In this document: positions 40,055-49,006 of the stretch, one piece after another
Layout: each line of letters starts with the position of its first letter
Numbering within the stretch: position 1 is the first letter of the stretch
Source: a virus
Reading direction: 5' to 3' (one strand)
IMG/VR virus record: IMGVR_UViG_3300027759_000123
Coordinates: 1 to 51,637 of that record
DNA: 51,637 bases
Translations under genes and position numbers: made by a program
Notes under the pieces: generated by a model
The model's database searches: none
What the model was told of the DNA's origin: nothing
Seen by the model: the letters and a program-made list of their open reading frames with translations, nothing else

Positions 40055-41521
40055 TTATTTAGGCATGTATTTTTGTGGTTTGATGTTCTTGCCCTGTTTA
40101 GGGTTGCCAGTACGCGCCTTGCGTACCTTGTCCATCATGCCATGAAGTTGTTTAGCACCAGCATCGGTTGAGCCGTTACCCAAATGTGATACCACATCAG
40201 CGGGAACAACAAACTCACCATCAGCAAGCCGAGCAGGTTGGCGTCCGTTAATAGTTGCAGGAATGTTGTCTGACATTCCATCACCGGGGCCTTTAAGCAG
40301 TCTAGGGTTTCCACCAGCAGCATAACCACCAAGACTAGAGTGCATGATTCCGCCATGCGCAGCTTCAACGTCACCGCTATCTTTACTCTTAGAGCTTGTA
40401 GGCATATTTAATTTGCCCATCGGTGTAGGACGTTTAGCGGCAGGGGGAGAAACGTAAGCGCGTTGGTTAACTTTGGCTTGGCGAATTTGTGCGGCAGTCA
40501 ACGCATCTTGATAGCGGGTATCAGGGTCTTGGTCGTAGTAGATACCTACATCGCGTGACGCTGCAGGAGCCGCTTGTTGTTGACCACCAAGCATCTTTTG
40601 ATATTGTGCAATAGAGTCAGAAAGGCTACCACCTGACGCATAACTAGGAACTTCAGGAGCCATACCGCCTTCGTCGTAGCCAACTGGAATATTGTTTCCA
40701 ATTTGGGGCATAGCGCCCATGATGCCACCGCCCTCTGCATAACGAGGTCTGTATTGATAATCCAACGGATTAACAGTGCGCCCTTGGAAGTTTTCAGCTA
40801 ATTTATATTTAGATAGAGGCCCGCTATAAGGCGCGTTGTTAAACGTAGCGCCAGAAGGATTCAAAAGACCTAAAGCATTAGCACCCATGTATGCGCCTGT
40901 CATTGCCATAAATGGGTTTTCTTTAGCAAATTTTGCGGCTGTGTTAAAACCGTTTTCAAGCGCAGAAGGAGGTTGTAAAACTGAAGTCATTTGGGGGGCA
41001 GTTAAACTACTTTCTAGGCTAGAGCCAAGACGTAAGCTTTGACTAGCGTTAGGAGCATTTAGTTGATACTGTGTAGGTAAAGGTCCTTGACCGGGGGCTA
41101 CAGTAGCGGAGGGATTAAAAAAGTTAGGGCTAGCGCCTTGAGGGCCAGAAGTAACGCCTTCAAAACCCGATACTGGTTGAAAGCCAGACACAGGAGAAGT
41201 AACCGCACTAGTGATACCGGGGTTAGCCAACTGCATAGCCGCGTTTTGTTGAGCCGCAACTTGAGCCGCGTTAATACCAGCACCGCCAGCACCTGCACCA
41301 CCAGCCGCAGCGTCAGCAGCCATACCGGCTTGAGTAATGCCTGCACTTTCAGCACCAGCAGCGCCAAGACCAGACATTTCCGCAGCGCCAAGTAAAGAAG
41401 GAGCAAGAGCACTTGCAGCTTCAGCAGCCGCAAGATCGGTCATAGCGGCTTCAGCCCCAAAAACCTCTGCCCCAAACATTTCAGGGGCAACTTCCATAAA
41501 CGCAATTTCAAAAAACGGCAT
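40055..41521 (-). CDS. Ala/Gly-rich structural protein with conserved C-terminus (488 aa)
   Basis: The N-terminal ~170 residues are nearly all Ala/Gly/Gln/Pro. A 'YAEGGGIMGAMPQIGNN' / 'GYDEGG' motif (~ residues 260-280) precedes a C-terminal part with 'GPGDGMSDNIPATINGR', 'LADGEFVVPADVVSHLG' and 'LHGMMDKVRKARTG', highly typical of environmental phage virion proteins. A tail- or internal virion role is likely. It overlaps the cupin gene by 14 bases. Confidence 0.65.
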   Translation of the reverse strand: MPFFEIAFMEVAPEMFGAEVFGAEAAMTDLAAAEAASALAPSLLGAAEMSGLGAAGAESAGITQAGMAADAAAGGAGAGGAGINAAQVAAQQNAAMQLANPGITSAVTSPVSGFQPVSGFEGVTSGPQGASPNFFNPSATVAPGQGPLPTQYQLNAPNASQSLRLGSSLESSLTAPQMTSVLQPPSALENGFNTAAKFAKENPFMAMTGAYMGANALGLLNPSGATFNNAPYSGPLSKYKLAENFQGRTVNPLDYQYRPRYAEGGGIMGAMPQIGNNIPVGYDEGGMAPEVPSYASGGSLSDSIAQYQKMLGGQQQAAPAASRDVGIYYDQDPDTRYQDALTAAQIRQAKVNQRAYVSPPAAKRPTPMGKLNMPTSSKSKDSGDVEAAHGGIMHSSLGGYAAGGNPRLLKGPGDGMSDNIPATINGRQPARLADGEFVVPADVVSHLGNGSTDAGAKQLHGMMDKVRKARTGNPKQGKNIKPQKYMPK

Positions 41522-41873
41522 GATTTACCTCTTTAATTTCTGGCGACTCAAGTCCTGTGCCGCGTAAGTTATGTAGACAACACAGAGCAACATCGTCTGT
41601 TAATGCACGGAACGCATGCTTTTTTCCTGCGGAAATTTTAATCATCGATGGGGCACTAAATTCCCCAAACCATTCACCGTCTTGCCAAGCTTCAACTGTT
41701 CCACGTGAAACCAACGTAATATGATCATGAGTATGAACATGTTGAGATATGACTGTCTTAGCCTTTGGAATAGAATAAGCGCGGACCCAGATGTCATCTG
41801 CTTCGGCAAACTCAACATACTCAAGCTTTACAGGCTTGTAGTTAGGGTTTTCACTAATAGCATCAATGTCCAT
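41508..41873 (-). CDS. Cupin-domain protein
   Basis: The 121-residue protein has cupin motif 1 with 'QHVHTHDH' (H45, H47, H49 or H51) and E61, and motif 2 with H86 ('KKHAFRAL'), enough for metal binding. It lies between structural genes. Phage cupins are rare and may be a small virion enzyme or metal-binding spike part. The end 'ISAGKKHAF' to 'LCCLHN' supports the barrel. Function otherwise unknown. Confidence 0.75.
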   Translation of the reverse strand: MDIDAISENPNYKPVKLEYVEFAEADDIWVRAYSIPKAKTVISQHVHTHDHITLVSRGTVEAWQDGEWFGEFSAPSMIKISAGKKHAFRALTDDVALCCLHNLRGTGLESPEIKEVNHAVF

Positions 41874-41902
41874 GTGTTTGCTCTAGGTTATTAATGTCGA
41901 TA

Positions 41903-42298
41903 TTATGGAGTAACTGTACCAACTGCGCCAGTGCTTGTTACGCCTGTTAGGCTACGAGTTATTGTGCCTCCAACAGGCCCAACACTGCCAACTGCCCCTG
42001 TACCTTGAACTCCAGTCAGTTTAATAGGAACTTTAATACGTAACACATTAGTCCCAGTCTGCAAAGTGCCGCCTTGTGTGTCTCGATATACATCTCCAAA
42101 ACGCAAACTATCGTAGTCTGCGTCGGTTGGTAAGGTCCCTAAATCTAAATTTAACCGTGCTAAATTAAGTTGTTGAACTGCATTGATTTGGTTAAAAAAC
42201 AACCTCAGTACGTTGGTGTACTGATTCATAAAAGTTTGCTCATACTGCGTAGGGGCAGCGGGTACGTTAGGCGCATTCTGGTTCTGAAGCATGCCCAT
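41903..42298 (-). CDS. Small structural protein with Gly/Thr/Val repeats (131 aa)
   Basis: The N-terminus ('QYEQTFMNQYTNVLRLFFNQINAV') is helical and matches short virion proteins next to gp10-like genes. The C-terminal ~40 residues are repeats of LTGVQGTGAVG and LTGVTSTGAVG type with beta character. It starts 3 bases from the gp10-like stop. A head-tail joining or fibre-anchor role is likely. Confidence 0.55.
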   Translation of the reverse strand: MGMLQNQNAPNVPAAPTQYEQTFMNQYTNVLRLFFNQINAVQQLNLARLNLDLGTLPTDADYDSLRFGDVYRDTQGGTLQTGTNVLRIKVPIKLTGVQGTGAVGSVGPVGGTITRSLTGVTSTGAVGTVTP

Positions 42299-42301
42299 GG
42301 G

Positions 42302-44401
42302 TTATCTCCTACCGTCTTGACGAATGTCAATACGAGGAGCACCTAACTGCCACGTTGTACCTAGTTCGGTAGATGCTATCTTAAATATCATCTGTCTACC
42401 CCTAGCGCGGGTGTAAATTTGCCCTGTAAATTGTTCAGTAATAACATACGAGGAACTCTTAACAACTGAAGCGGAAGCAGTGCTACTAACGCCAGAGCCT
42501 GAGTTTTGCAGTGGGTACAAAGTCATAGTAACTTTAGGCGTTGCGCTACTAGAAGAACCAGAAAACGTCAAGTCAGGCAAAATGCGCCACACAAAACCAA
42601 AATTATGACCATCTCCAATATCAAACTCGGATGAAGAGATGTTAGCTTCAATAGGTACAGGTGTATCAGTTTCGGCATCATCAACTCCATCCTCATGTTG
42701 AACAATCTTGCCGTTGTTAGTGGCCGCAATAGGGTATGGCAAAAGGCCAGAGTCTAACCAAGCAGAACGACCCATGTTACCGTAATACCATACGTTTTCT
42801 ATATAGTTAAAGACTACATAGCGATCAATAGCAGTGCTATTAGCAGAACAATAGAACCACCAAACTTCATTAAAGCCTTCGTTAGTGCTAGCATAAACTT
42901 GTTCTGGCTGTTGAATATTAAAGTCTTGGAACACATAACGACGTAGATCACAGTTAAGTGTTTGTACTCGGCCATCATATTTGTAGAATTTATCTACACC
43001 CATCCAATAAATAACGCCTGACGCAACAACAGCGGCGTTAGGGCCAGTAATAGACAAGTTATCGCCAAGAAGTTGAGAACCCCACACAAACGGGGGGCCA
43101 AGATACTGCAAAGAATACAACGCCGTATCAGTAAAAACTACAATTTCTTGTCTAGTTTGAACAGCAGTAATAATTTGAGAGCCATGAGATAACGTAACAC
43201 TACCAGCTTGATTAGTAATAGCCGGTGTCCATGTGTACGGATCTTCTTGATCAGACCAACGAATTAACATTGGATTTAAAACAGTACTACCATAGTCATT
43301 AGTGCCAAACACAAGCACAAAACGCGACGCATCAGAGACAATCATGTAGTCTTGATAAAGCGGCGTACTTGCATCACCTAAAGTTGTAAGGCTGATACCG
43401 CGCTGAGAAATACGTTGAATGCCTGATTGACCACCAGAAGTTGTAATAGGCGCTCCGCCAACAGTCAAAGATACTTGAAAAGTATTGGTTGAAGAATTAA
43501 CAACATAATAGACCGTGCCAACAGACAAGCCAGTAGGCAGTGAGCCTGTAGATGTAAAAGTGATGGGCGTACCATTAGGGATTGAAAAATCAATGGGCAT
43601 TGTAATGACGCCCGGCGCTGCAATAGTAATAGTAACTTGTACTGGAGCATACCCAGAGTCAGCAAACCAGTAATAGATTCCTTTACCACGAGGACCATAG
43701 AGCAAATTTTGCCCAAAGTTTTGTTGGTTCCAAATTTGTAATGAGGTAGCTGTAGATTGTCCTACGCCCCACGTCCCAAGGCCCCAGCCGCCAGCGCCCC
43801 AACCAGTTAACGGAACTTGATATTCAGGTCCGGTATTTAATTCATATTGAGTAACAACCGTACCTCCCCCGGGGGAGCCAGAAGCATCCGTAGCATTAGC
43901 GGTAGCAGATGCTGTAATTTTGTAGTTGTCTTTGTCTACAACCGTAACTTGAAAAGTATTTGCAAGAACCGCAGCAGTAATGTTACCGCCAAGAGACGTA
44001 ATACCCGACCCACTATATGTGACAAAATCGTTAGTTAAACAACCGTGGTCTGCGTCATACACTGCAATAACAGCCGAACCGTTTGTGGCAGTAAAAGGAT
44101 TAGTTAAAGTTACAGTGCTACGGATAGGAGTGATGTCGTAATAGGTGTTGCCATTAAGGATGTAAAACTTTAAATTAGTTCCGACGCCAACTAAATTTTC
44201 TCCAGCCAGCGTTACCCAGTTCCATAAAGATCGGCAGATACCTAAGAACATAGTTGAAGCGTACTGTGTCCAACCGCCGATTTTCTCTGGATTGCCTTGA
44301 CGGAAACGGATTTTGTCGCACTCATACCAACCACCCTCGGTGGTATAGCGGGTATTCTCCCGGTTGACGCCCGGCTTAAACAGAATTTTTTGTAATGGCA
44401 T
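42302..44401 (-). CDS. P22 gp10-like tail/packaged-DNA stabilisation protein
   Basis: The 699-residue protein starts MPLQKILFKPGVNRE and has beta-propeller-like stretches ('LVVGVGTNLKFYILNGN', 'FVLVFGTNDYGSTVLNPML', 'DQEDPYTWTP', 'EIVVFTDTALYSLQYLGPP', 'YVFQDFNIQQPEQVYA', 'FNEVWWFYC', 'VVFNYIENVWYYGNM'), the same order as gp10-type hub proteins that plug the portal. Insertions (~100-190, ~240-300) have immunoglobulin-like Thr/Gly/Val patterns. Family membership is judged from this order. Confidence 0.7.
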   Translation of the reverse strand: MPLQKILFKPGVNRENTRYTTEGGWYECDKIRFRQGNPEKIGGWTQYASTMFLGICRSLWNWVTLAGENLVGVGTNLKFYILNGNTYYDITPIRSTVTLTNPFTATNGSAVIAVYDADHGCLTNDFVTYSGSGITSLGGNITAAVLANTFQVTVVDKDNYKITASATANATDASGSPGGGTVVTQYELNTGPEYQVPLTGWGAGGWGLGTWGVGQSTATSLQIWNQQNFGQNLLYGPRGKGIYYWFADSGYAPVQVTITIAAPGVITMPIDFSIPNGTPITFTSTGSLPTGLSVGTVYYVVNSSTNTFQVSLTVGGAPITTSGGQSGIQRISQRGISLTTLGDASTPLYQDYMIVSDASRFVLVFGTNDYGSTVLNPMLIRWSDQEDPYTWTPAITNQAGSVTLSHGSQIITAVQTRQEIVVFTDTALYSLQYLGPPFVWGSQLLGDNLSITGPNAAVVASGVIYWMGVDKFYKYDGRVQTLNCDLRRYVFQDFNIQQPEQVYASTNEGFNEVWWFYCSANSTAIDRYVVFNYIENVWYYGNMGRSAWLDSGLLPYPIAATNNGKIVQHEDGVDDAETDTPVPIEANISSSEFDIGDGHNFGFVWRILPDLTFSGSSSSATPKVTMTLYPLQNSGSGVSSTASASVVKSSSYVITEQFTGQIYTRARGRQMIFKIASTELGTTWQLGAPRIDIRQDGRR

Positions 44402-44431
44402 GGCTTATTTTCCCATCAATTAGGAATCGCA

Positions 44432-44860
44432 TCAAGCATACAGCCGCGTACCGGTTTTGTCGATGATTAACGCCTGTTTTCTTGGCGCAGTTGTTGGTGT
44501 GTTTGGGATGCTCACATGCGTCCATCGATCAAACTCACGAATCACTTGGTCAAATGGCAAGCCAGACGCAATGATTGTTTTAACGACTTCATCAGGGGTT
44601 ACGCTAGGAACCCGAATGTCAGCAGCGCAGCCGATACGGTGCTGAGAAGTATCTTTTGAACCCACCGCATCATTGACTTGTTTACTACGAAAAGCTGAAT
44701 TAACCATAATTGGTCGTCCGCCCAAGGCAGTTTTGACTTCCTCAAGGAAGGCTGCAAGTCGTTTAATGTTTTCAAGTTCGGCCTCATTTGGTTCATTGTC
44801 AAACTGGCGATGGTCGGTATGGGTCAACTCTTCAAGTGTAAAGTGTTCAGTCAAATTCAT
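44432..44860 (-). CDS. M15-type endolysin (D-Ala-D-Ala carboxypeptidase-like)
   Basis: The 142-residue protein has the M15_3 zinc site: 'SAFRSKQVN', 'QHRIGCAAD' (H74, D81) and 'RWTHVS' (H115). It would cut the peptide cross-links of the cell wall during lysis. It has no signal peptide, so it needs a holin, which is the neighbouring gene. Starts inside the holin gene stop (ATGA). Confidence 0.9.
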   Translation of the reverse strand: MNLTEHFTLEELTHTDHRQFDNEPNEAELENIKRLAAFLEEVKTALGGRPIMVNSAFRSKQVNDAVGSKDTSQHRIGCAADIRVPSVTPDEVVKTIIASGLPFDQVIREFDRWTHVSIPNTPTTAPRKQALIIDKTGTRLYA

Positions 44861-45264
44861 TTTTTTACCCTATCGGCAATTTTTTCCATAGTGCGGCCAC
44901 CAAAATAAAAACTCATAACTAACATACCCCACTGACCTAGTAGTTCTACGTATGCGCCACGAGTCTCATACTCGAAGATAGAAGCAATGGCAAAACCAGA
45001 ATAGGCCACTAGCAAGAAGATCAACGTCATAGGACGGATGTTTTTAGACAGCCATGAATCACTGGTCATATCCGCTTCAGTGCGGCGGGTGACGTTTTCT
45101 TGCTCAATCTCATATAGTTTAGTTTCATTAGCCAACTTAGTTAACTCACCATCCTGAGCCATCTTAGCCAGCTCAAGTTGTGCTCTGGCTTTGGCCTCTG
45201 GGTCAGGAATTAATTTATCGATGAGTTTGCCACCAACTTGTAGCAGTGCGTCTAGTCCTAGCAT
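44857..45264 (-). CDS. Holin, GTA 3TM-type
   Basis: The 135-residue protein has 'IPDPEAKARAQLELAKMAQDGELTKLA' helix, a basic 'SWLSKNIRP' and hydrophobic segments ('MTLIFLLVAYSGFAIAS', 'LLGQWGMLVMSFYFGG'), as in the GTA_holin_3TM family. It lies directly before the endolysin in transcription order, overlapping its start. The third membrane segment is weak. Confidence 0.8.
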   Translation of the reverse strand: MLGLDALLQVGGKLIDKLIPDPEAKARAQLELAKMAQDGELTKLANETKLYEIEQENVTRRTEADMTSDSWLSKNIRPMTLIFLLVAYSGFAIASIFEYETRGAYVELLGQWGMLVMSFYFGGRTMEKIADRVKK

Positions 45265-45539
45265 TTTGGCTCCTTTTTATCTTCATTCTGCATGAGTTTG
45301 ATACCAGACAGGAACCCAATCATGCCGCCTATAAGAGTAGAAAACGCGGGTGAAATCATCTTGAAGATTTCGGCGTTGTCCACTTCCTTTGCCCACAAAC
45401 CAAGCATAAAGCTGATTACCATTGCCAAGACGGAAATGCACAGGGTTGTGCTTACCATGAGCGTAACCCACAGGGTCAGTTTGTCTTTGGTGTCCATCGA
45501 CACTTTCTTCACTGGTCTGGGTGTCGGTTTTCTGGTCAT
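45258..45539 (-). CDS. Two-TM lysis-cassette membrane protein
   Basis: The 93-residue protein has a basic head, a hydrophobic helix (~25-50, 'LWVTLMVSTTLCISVLAMVI') and a second one (~66-82). It overlaps the holin start by 7 bases. It could be an antiholin or second holin. An internal ATG (residue 15, MDTKDKL) is a possible alternate start, as in dual-start holins, though ribosome signals are not clear. Confidence 0.6.
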   Translation of the reverse strand: MTRKPTPRPVKKVSMDTKDKLTLWVTLMVSTTLCISVLAMVISFMLGLWAKEVDNAEIFKMISPAFSTLIGGMIGFLSGIKLMQNEDKKEPKC

Positions 45540-45772
45540 ACATAAATATCCAGCTTACGGTTTTGGAATATCTCCATACGGATGCGCTCTTGCGTTACCT
45601 TTTTACAGTAAATCTCAAAACCTATGTCTTGCAATTGAGTTTGCTTTTTCTTGGCAAGCTCAAGAACCTTGTTAACTTCTTCTTGTTTTTCCAGCTTCTT
45701 CTGGGCAAGATCGTGCATGTCTGGATACCCTGACGCTTGAACAGTTGGGAATAATCTGATTGTCTCGATCAT
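45536..45772 (-). CDS. Helical protein in lysis cassette (78 aa)
   Basis: Overlaps both neighbours by 4 bases (ATGA type). The 78-residue charged protein has a coiled coil (~20-50, 'AQKKLEKQEEVNKVLELAKKKQTQLQ'). No TM or lipobox, so it is not an obvious spanin. It may be a cytoplasmic partner of the lysis genes. Confidence 0.5.
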   Translation of the reverse strand: MIETIRLFPTVQASGYPDMHDLAQKKLEKQEEVNKVLELAKKKQTQLQDIGFEIYCKKVTQERIRMEIFQNRKLDIYV

Positions 45773-46056
45773 TTCTTTTCACGCTCAAGTGCATCTTTGT
45801 ATCCATGTATAACTAATTCTCTAATCTTTGTCGAGTCTGCCGTCCCCGCCCACTCGGACAGGTTGTTCCACATCACTATGTAATCCGTTGTTTTGCAGTA
45901 GGGCGCATTTCTGTCTAGCCACGCTACCATCTCTTTGTGACGCAGTGTCGGGTCGTGTTGGGTGTAACCGATTCCATAGAACTCCCGAACGTAACACCCG
46001 TTCTTGGCTACGGCTCCCACCAGCCCCAACAGCAGTAACAGAAGGAGCCAGCGCAT
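45769..46056 (-). CDS. Secreted/membrane-anchored lysis-cassette protein (95 aa)
   Basis: A very hydrophobic N-terminus (MRWLLLLLLLGLVGAVAKNGC) is a signal peptide or anchor; the rest is hydrophilic and contains two Cys (C21, C54) that could form a disulphide in the periplasm. No clear lipobox. Location next to holin/endolysin suggests a spanin-like or lysis-related role, unproven. Confidence 0.55.
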   Translation of the reverse strand: MRWLLLLLLLGLVGAVAKNGCYVREFYGIGYTQHDPTLRHKEMVAWLDRNAPYCKTTDYIVMWNNLSEWAGTADSTKIRELVIHGYKDALEREKK

Positions 46057-46065
46057 TACGCATGA

Positions 46066-46407
46066 TTAGGCGTTAAGAGCGTCTAAACGACCCCATGCCC
46101 AGTCTGTAGCGGCTGAAGGATCAAAAGGAATGGTGGCATTTGGATCGCCGGGGTTCGCTGGATCGCGCTGTGTCCAGCTTCCGCTAACTGATGTCAAATA
46201 CGCCAACAGGTCAGCTTTAGTTGGGATGACTTCAAAGTCACCAGTAGCGTCATTGTTTGTAATGCCAACCTGAACTAAGTCCCGAGGCCAAGGGGTTGCA
46301 GGGTCAGCAACACCGTAAACACCACCCACACCATCTTCGCCAAGGTAAAGGAAGTCAGGGATTGTGCCTTGTGCTGTCAGGCGGTATTTCATCATTTGAC
46401 GTGCCAT
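46066..46407 (-). CDS. Unknown late protein (113 aa)
   Basis: ATG at 46407 with AAGGAG upstream; a longer in-frame start would overlap the glycosyltransferase and lacks a site. The product has 'DFLYLGEDGVGGVYGVADPATPWPRDLVQVGI' and 'DWAWGRLDALNA', suggesting a beta-rich virion or tail-tip protein. No family recognised. Confidence 0.5.
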   Translation of the reverse strand: MARQMMKYRLTAQGTIPDFLYLGEDGVGGVYGVADPATPWPRDLVQVGITNNDATGDFEVIPTKADLLAYLTSVSGSWTQRDPANPGDPNATIPFDPSAATDWAWGRLDALNA

Positions 46408-46408
46408 G

Positions 46409-47116
46409 TCATGCTCCTTGTGAGTATTGCCCACTGAAAAGATACGAACCAAAATGCCCAAGTTCACACCAAGGTGCGGCCCAGACAGTGCCACCGTGTT
46501 CGCGGTAAAGGTGGCAGAAATTAAAGTCTTCTGAAAGCAACTTGCCATCAGTCACGCCAACAGGAAAAAAGTCATAGACTTCCTCGCCATCAGGGATGGA
46601 CTGACCACCATTTGTATAAACGGCAGAGTGTGGCTTAAGTGTCTCAAAAACCTCACGGTTAATCAACATAAATCCTGTGCCAGCGTGTTTGACTTGAAAC
46701 GGCGCTTCTGGATGAACCATCTTGTGGCCTTCCAGCGGATTGATGTTAAAAATGCCTGTCAGCTTGTGCAGTTCTTTGTGGTTTAGCACAGCGCCCTGCT
46801 TAACTCGTTGCCAGTTGATGCCCTTCATGGGAACGCACCCAGCAATGATGCCTTTGTCCGCCTGAAGCATTTTGACAATATCCACTGGACGAAACTTCTG
46901 GTCAGCGTCAATAAACAGCAGGTGGCTTGCATCGGTCTGCAAGAAGTGGTGGGCAACCGTGTTACGGGCGCGTTGAATCAAAGACTCATTACCCAAGAAA
47001 ACGCAAGTCATCTTGTGGCCGTTGCGTTCCATGTCGCTTTGCAACTGAAGCAGGGACTGTGTGTACTCAGAACAGCACATCCCACCATACATTGGAGTAC
47101 CAATGACCAAGTGCAT
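46409..47116 (-). CDS. GT-A-type glycosyltransferase
   Basis: The 235-residue protein has a GT-A start ('HLVIGTPMYGGMCCSEYTQSL'), 'RARNTVAHHFLQ' and a DxD at 'LFIDADQKF' (D70, D72) for the nucleotide-sugar and metal. 'HAGTGFMLINREVFE' and 'SEDFNFCHLYREHGG' (ED motif) are typical of phage and bacterial family-2-like transferases. It may glycosylate virion or host surface targets. It starts one base inside the upstream stop. Confidence 0.8.
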   Translation of the reverse strand: MHLVIGTPMYGGMCCSEYTQSLLQLQSDMERNGHKMTCVFLGNESLIQRARNTVAHHFLQTDASHLLFIDADQKFRPVDIVKMLQADKGIIAGCVPMKGINWQRVKQGAVLNHKELHKLTGIFNINPLEGHKMVHPEAPFQVKHAGTGFMLINREVFETLKPHSAVYTNGGQSIPDGEEVYDFFPVGVTDGKLLSEDFNFCHLYREHGGTVWAAPWCELGHFGSYLFSGQYSQGA

Positions 47117-47985
47117 TATTTGCTCTCCAACAACTGAGTGTTGGTCAAAGACTGTCGATCCAAAACCACAAAGCCACGGTTAGCGGCAAACTTTTCGGCG
47201 CAGTCTTGGAACTTGTCGGCGCAGGCTTCTAGCCACTGAACGGTCATCTCGTGCGTTGGCGGGATGCCGTTGGAGATCATTTCATTTTCCATAGTCAGGT
47301 AAGCAAACACCTCGGCTTGCGCTTGAGCGGCGTTGATACCCAAGTCAAACAAGTAGATCATGTTGCCTTCGTCAATTACACCACCACGGGCACGGGCAGC
47401 GTTCAAGCCTTGCTTCATGCAGGTCATGACGTGGTAACGCTTCTCTTCTAACTCGTAGTCTTCCTCGGTGATCTCGGTCTTGCCAATCTTTGCCAAGATA
47501 TTGTCATACTGGTTGATAAAGAAGTTCAGCTTACGCACTGCGCCTTCCATATAATTCTGCGTGTTCACAGCATTTGACTTGGCTTCAAAGATTTCAAGCT
47601 CAAGAATCTCACGGTCAAACGGATCAGTGGTTTCGGCAAGCTTTGATTCTTTGCGGCGACGCTCAACGTCAGCCTTCATCATTTTAATGTGGTTCTCTTG
47701 CAACGCATTTTTGGTCTGCTCAATCTCGGCCAGCGATTGATAAATGGAACGCAAGGGTGTCAGTGTGGTCACATCAAGTGTGACGTTCATAAACTGGGAA
47801 TGACCCTTGTAGAAGTTTGACGCCCCTTTGAGGACGGCTGGCAGTTTAGCGTCAATGTTTTGCAACATGACGTTGTACTCTGGCTTGGTTGTAGTCAGAG
47901 CGGTTGAGATGTTTTGCAGTGCTAGATCGTTCAAGTTTTGTCCTTGGTTGGTTGTGGGAAAGTTATTGTGTGCCACCGTTGACAT
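47116..47985 (-). CDS. Unknown helical late protein (289 aa)
   Basis: ATG at 47985 is preferred; a GTG at 47997 would add 4 residues. The protein is nearly all helix ('IEQTKNALQENHIKMMKADVE', 'DREILELEIFEAKSNAV', 'YELEEKRYHVMTCMKQGL'). It overlaps the propeller-like protein by 23 bases. Either a tail-fibre assembly protein or a scaffold-like virion component; no domain recognised. Confidence 0.5.
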   Translation of the reverse strand: MSTVAHNNFPTTNQGQNLNDLALQNISTALTTTKPEYNVMLQNIDAKLPAVLKGASNFYKGHSQFMNVTLDVTTLTPLRSIYQSLAEIEQTKNALQENHIKMMKADVERRRKESKLAETTDPFDREILELEIFEAKSNAVNTQNYMEGAVRKLNFFINQYDNILAKIGKTEITEEDYELEEKRYHVMTCMKQGLNAARARGGVIDEGNMIYLFDLGINAAQAQAEVFAYLTMENEMISNGIPPTHEMTVQWLEACADKFQDCAEKFAANRGFVVLDRQSLTNTQLLESK

Positions 47986-49006
47986 TTGAGGCCGCACCTA
48001 TTTTGCCGTAGGCAGACGATGTTAATTGCCCCCATGAAGTGGCATTGCCCGTAGTTGCAATAGTTACATACTCTATAAGGTTGGATGGATTACCAGCAGT
48101 ATTTTCTCCACTGGCAAAAAACCCATATATTGATGAAGATAGTCCAACAGGCGCATATTCTCCTGTTGATAAATTACCAAAAGTTGTAGAATTACCTGTA
48201 GTAGCTATAGTAATATATTGAATTAAACTTTGTTTAGTATAAGACGATGGCCCACTATCCCCACCAGCAAATAGTGCGCGAGTAGAATTTGAACAACCTC
48301 CACCATATCGAGTAGCTGTTGCTAGTGATCCAAAATTTGAAGCGTTACCAGTGGACGCAATGGTAATATAGTTTATTGTTCCAAATGCGTTACCACCACT
48401 GGCTATACCTGTTGCCATCACTCCACGAGTTGGCGAAGAAGCTCCCGCAATACCATACACAGTAGCTGTAAGAAGTCCAAAACTTGTTGCGTTTCCAGTT
48501 GAAGCAATAGTTATGTAATCAATAACACTTTGAGATGCGCCGTTAGCTCCTCCAGCAAATATACCTCTTGTACTACTATTACACGACGCGCCAGCAGAAC
48601 GATTAACAGTTAATTGGCCAAAAGTTGCTGTGCTTCCAGTTGAAGCAAAAGTAGCATACGACAAACTATTTGAATATGTGGTGTTATTTATAAACCCCAA
48701 TGCAATTACAAATCTAGTTGATGATCCGCAAGCATAAGATTCTTGGGCAATGGTAGATATTGTGCCAAATGTGGTTGAATTTCCTGTTGTAGTTAAATTT
48801 ACACTTAAAACAGTAGTGGTACTATTTATCCCCGCCAACAAACCAACTTGAAATATGTTGCCAGCAATAGGCCACAAACCTTGCTTTTGCCAAAAGGCCA
48901 CTTGATCCAGCGTCCAAACACCGGGAGCCGCGCCGTCTTGATACGGCCCAGTAGGGGCAACAGCTACGGGTCTGATGATCCCTGCATTCCATGAAGATGT
49001 TGCCAT
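47963..49006 (-). CDS. Six-repeat propeller-like tail protein 3
   Basis: The 347-residue protein starts 'MATSSWNAGIIRPVAVAPTG' with 'GVWTLDQVAFWQKQGLWP', a tail-protein N-module. Six ~45-residue repeats follow, each with a strand pattern like 'IDYITIASTGNATSFG' and a loop like 'STRGIFAGG'. The final repeat ends 'VNGGTQ'. Kelch-type GG dipeptides and six repeats fit a six-bladed beta-propeller. Probably a receptor-binding or decorating tail protein. Overlap with the neighbour suggests coupled synthesis. Confidence 0.7.
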   Translation of the reverse strand: MATSSWNAGIIRPVAVAPTGPYQDGAAPGVWTLDQVAFWQKQGLWPIAGNIFQVGLLAGINSTTTVLSVNLTTTGNSTTFGTISTIAQESYACGSSTRFVIALGFINNTTYSNSLSYATFASTGSTATFGQLTVNRSAGASCNSSTRGIFAGGANGASQSVIDYITIASTGNATSFGLLTATVYGIAGASSPTRGVMATGIASGGNAFGTINYITIASTGNASNFGSLATATRYGGGCSNSTRALFAGGDSGPSSYTKQSLIQYITIATTGNSTTFGNLSTGEYAPVGLSSSIYGFFASGENTAGNPSNLIEYVTIATTGNATSWGQLTSSAYGKIGAASNVNGGTQ

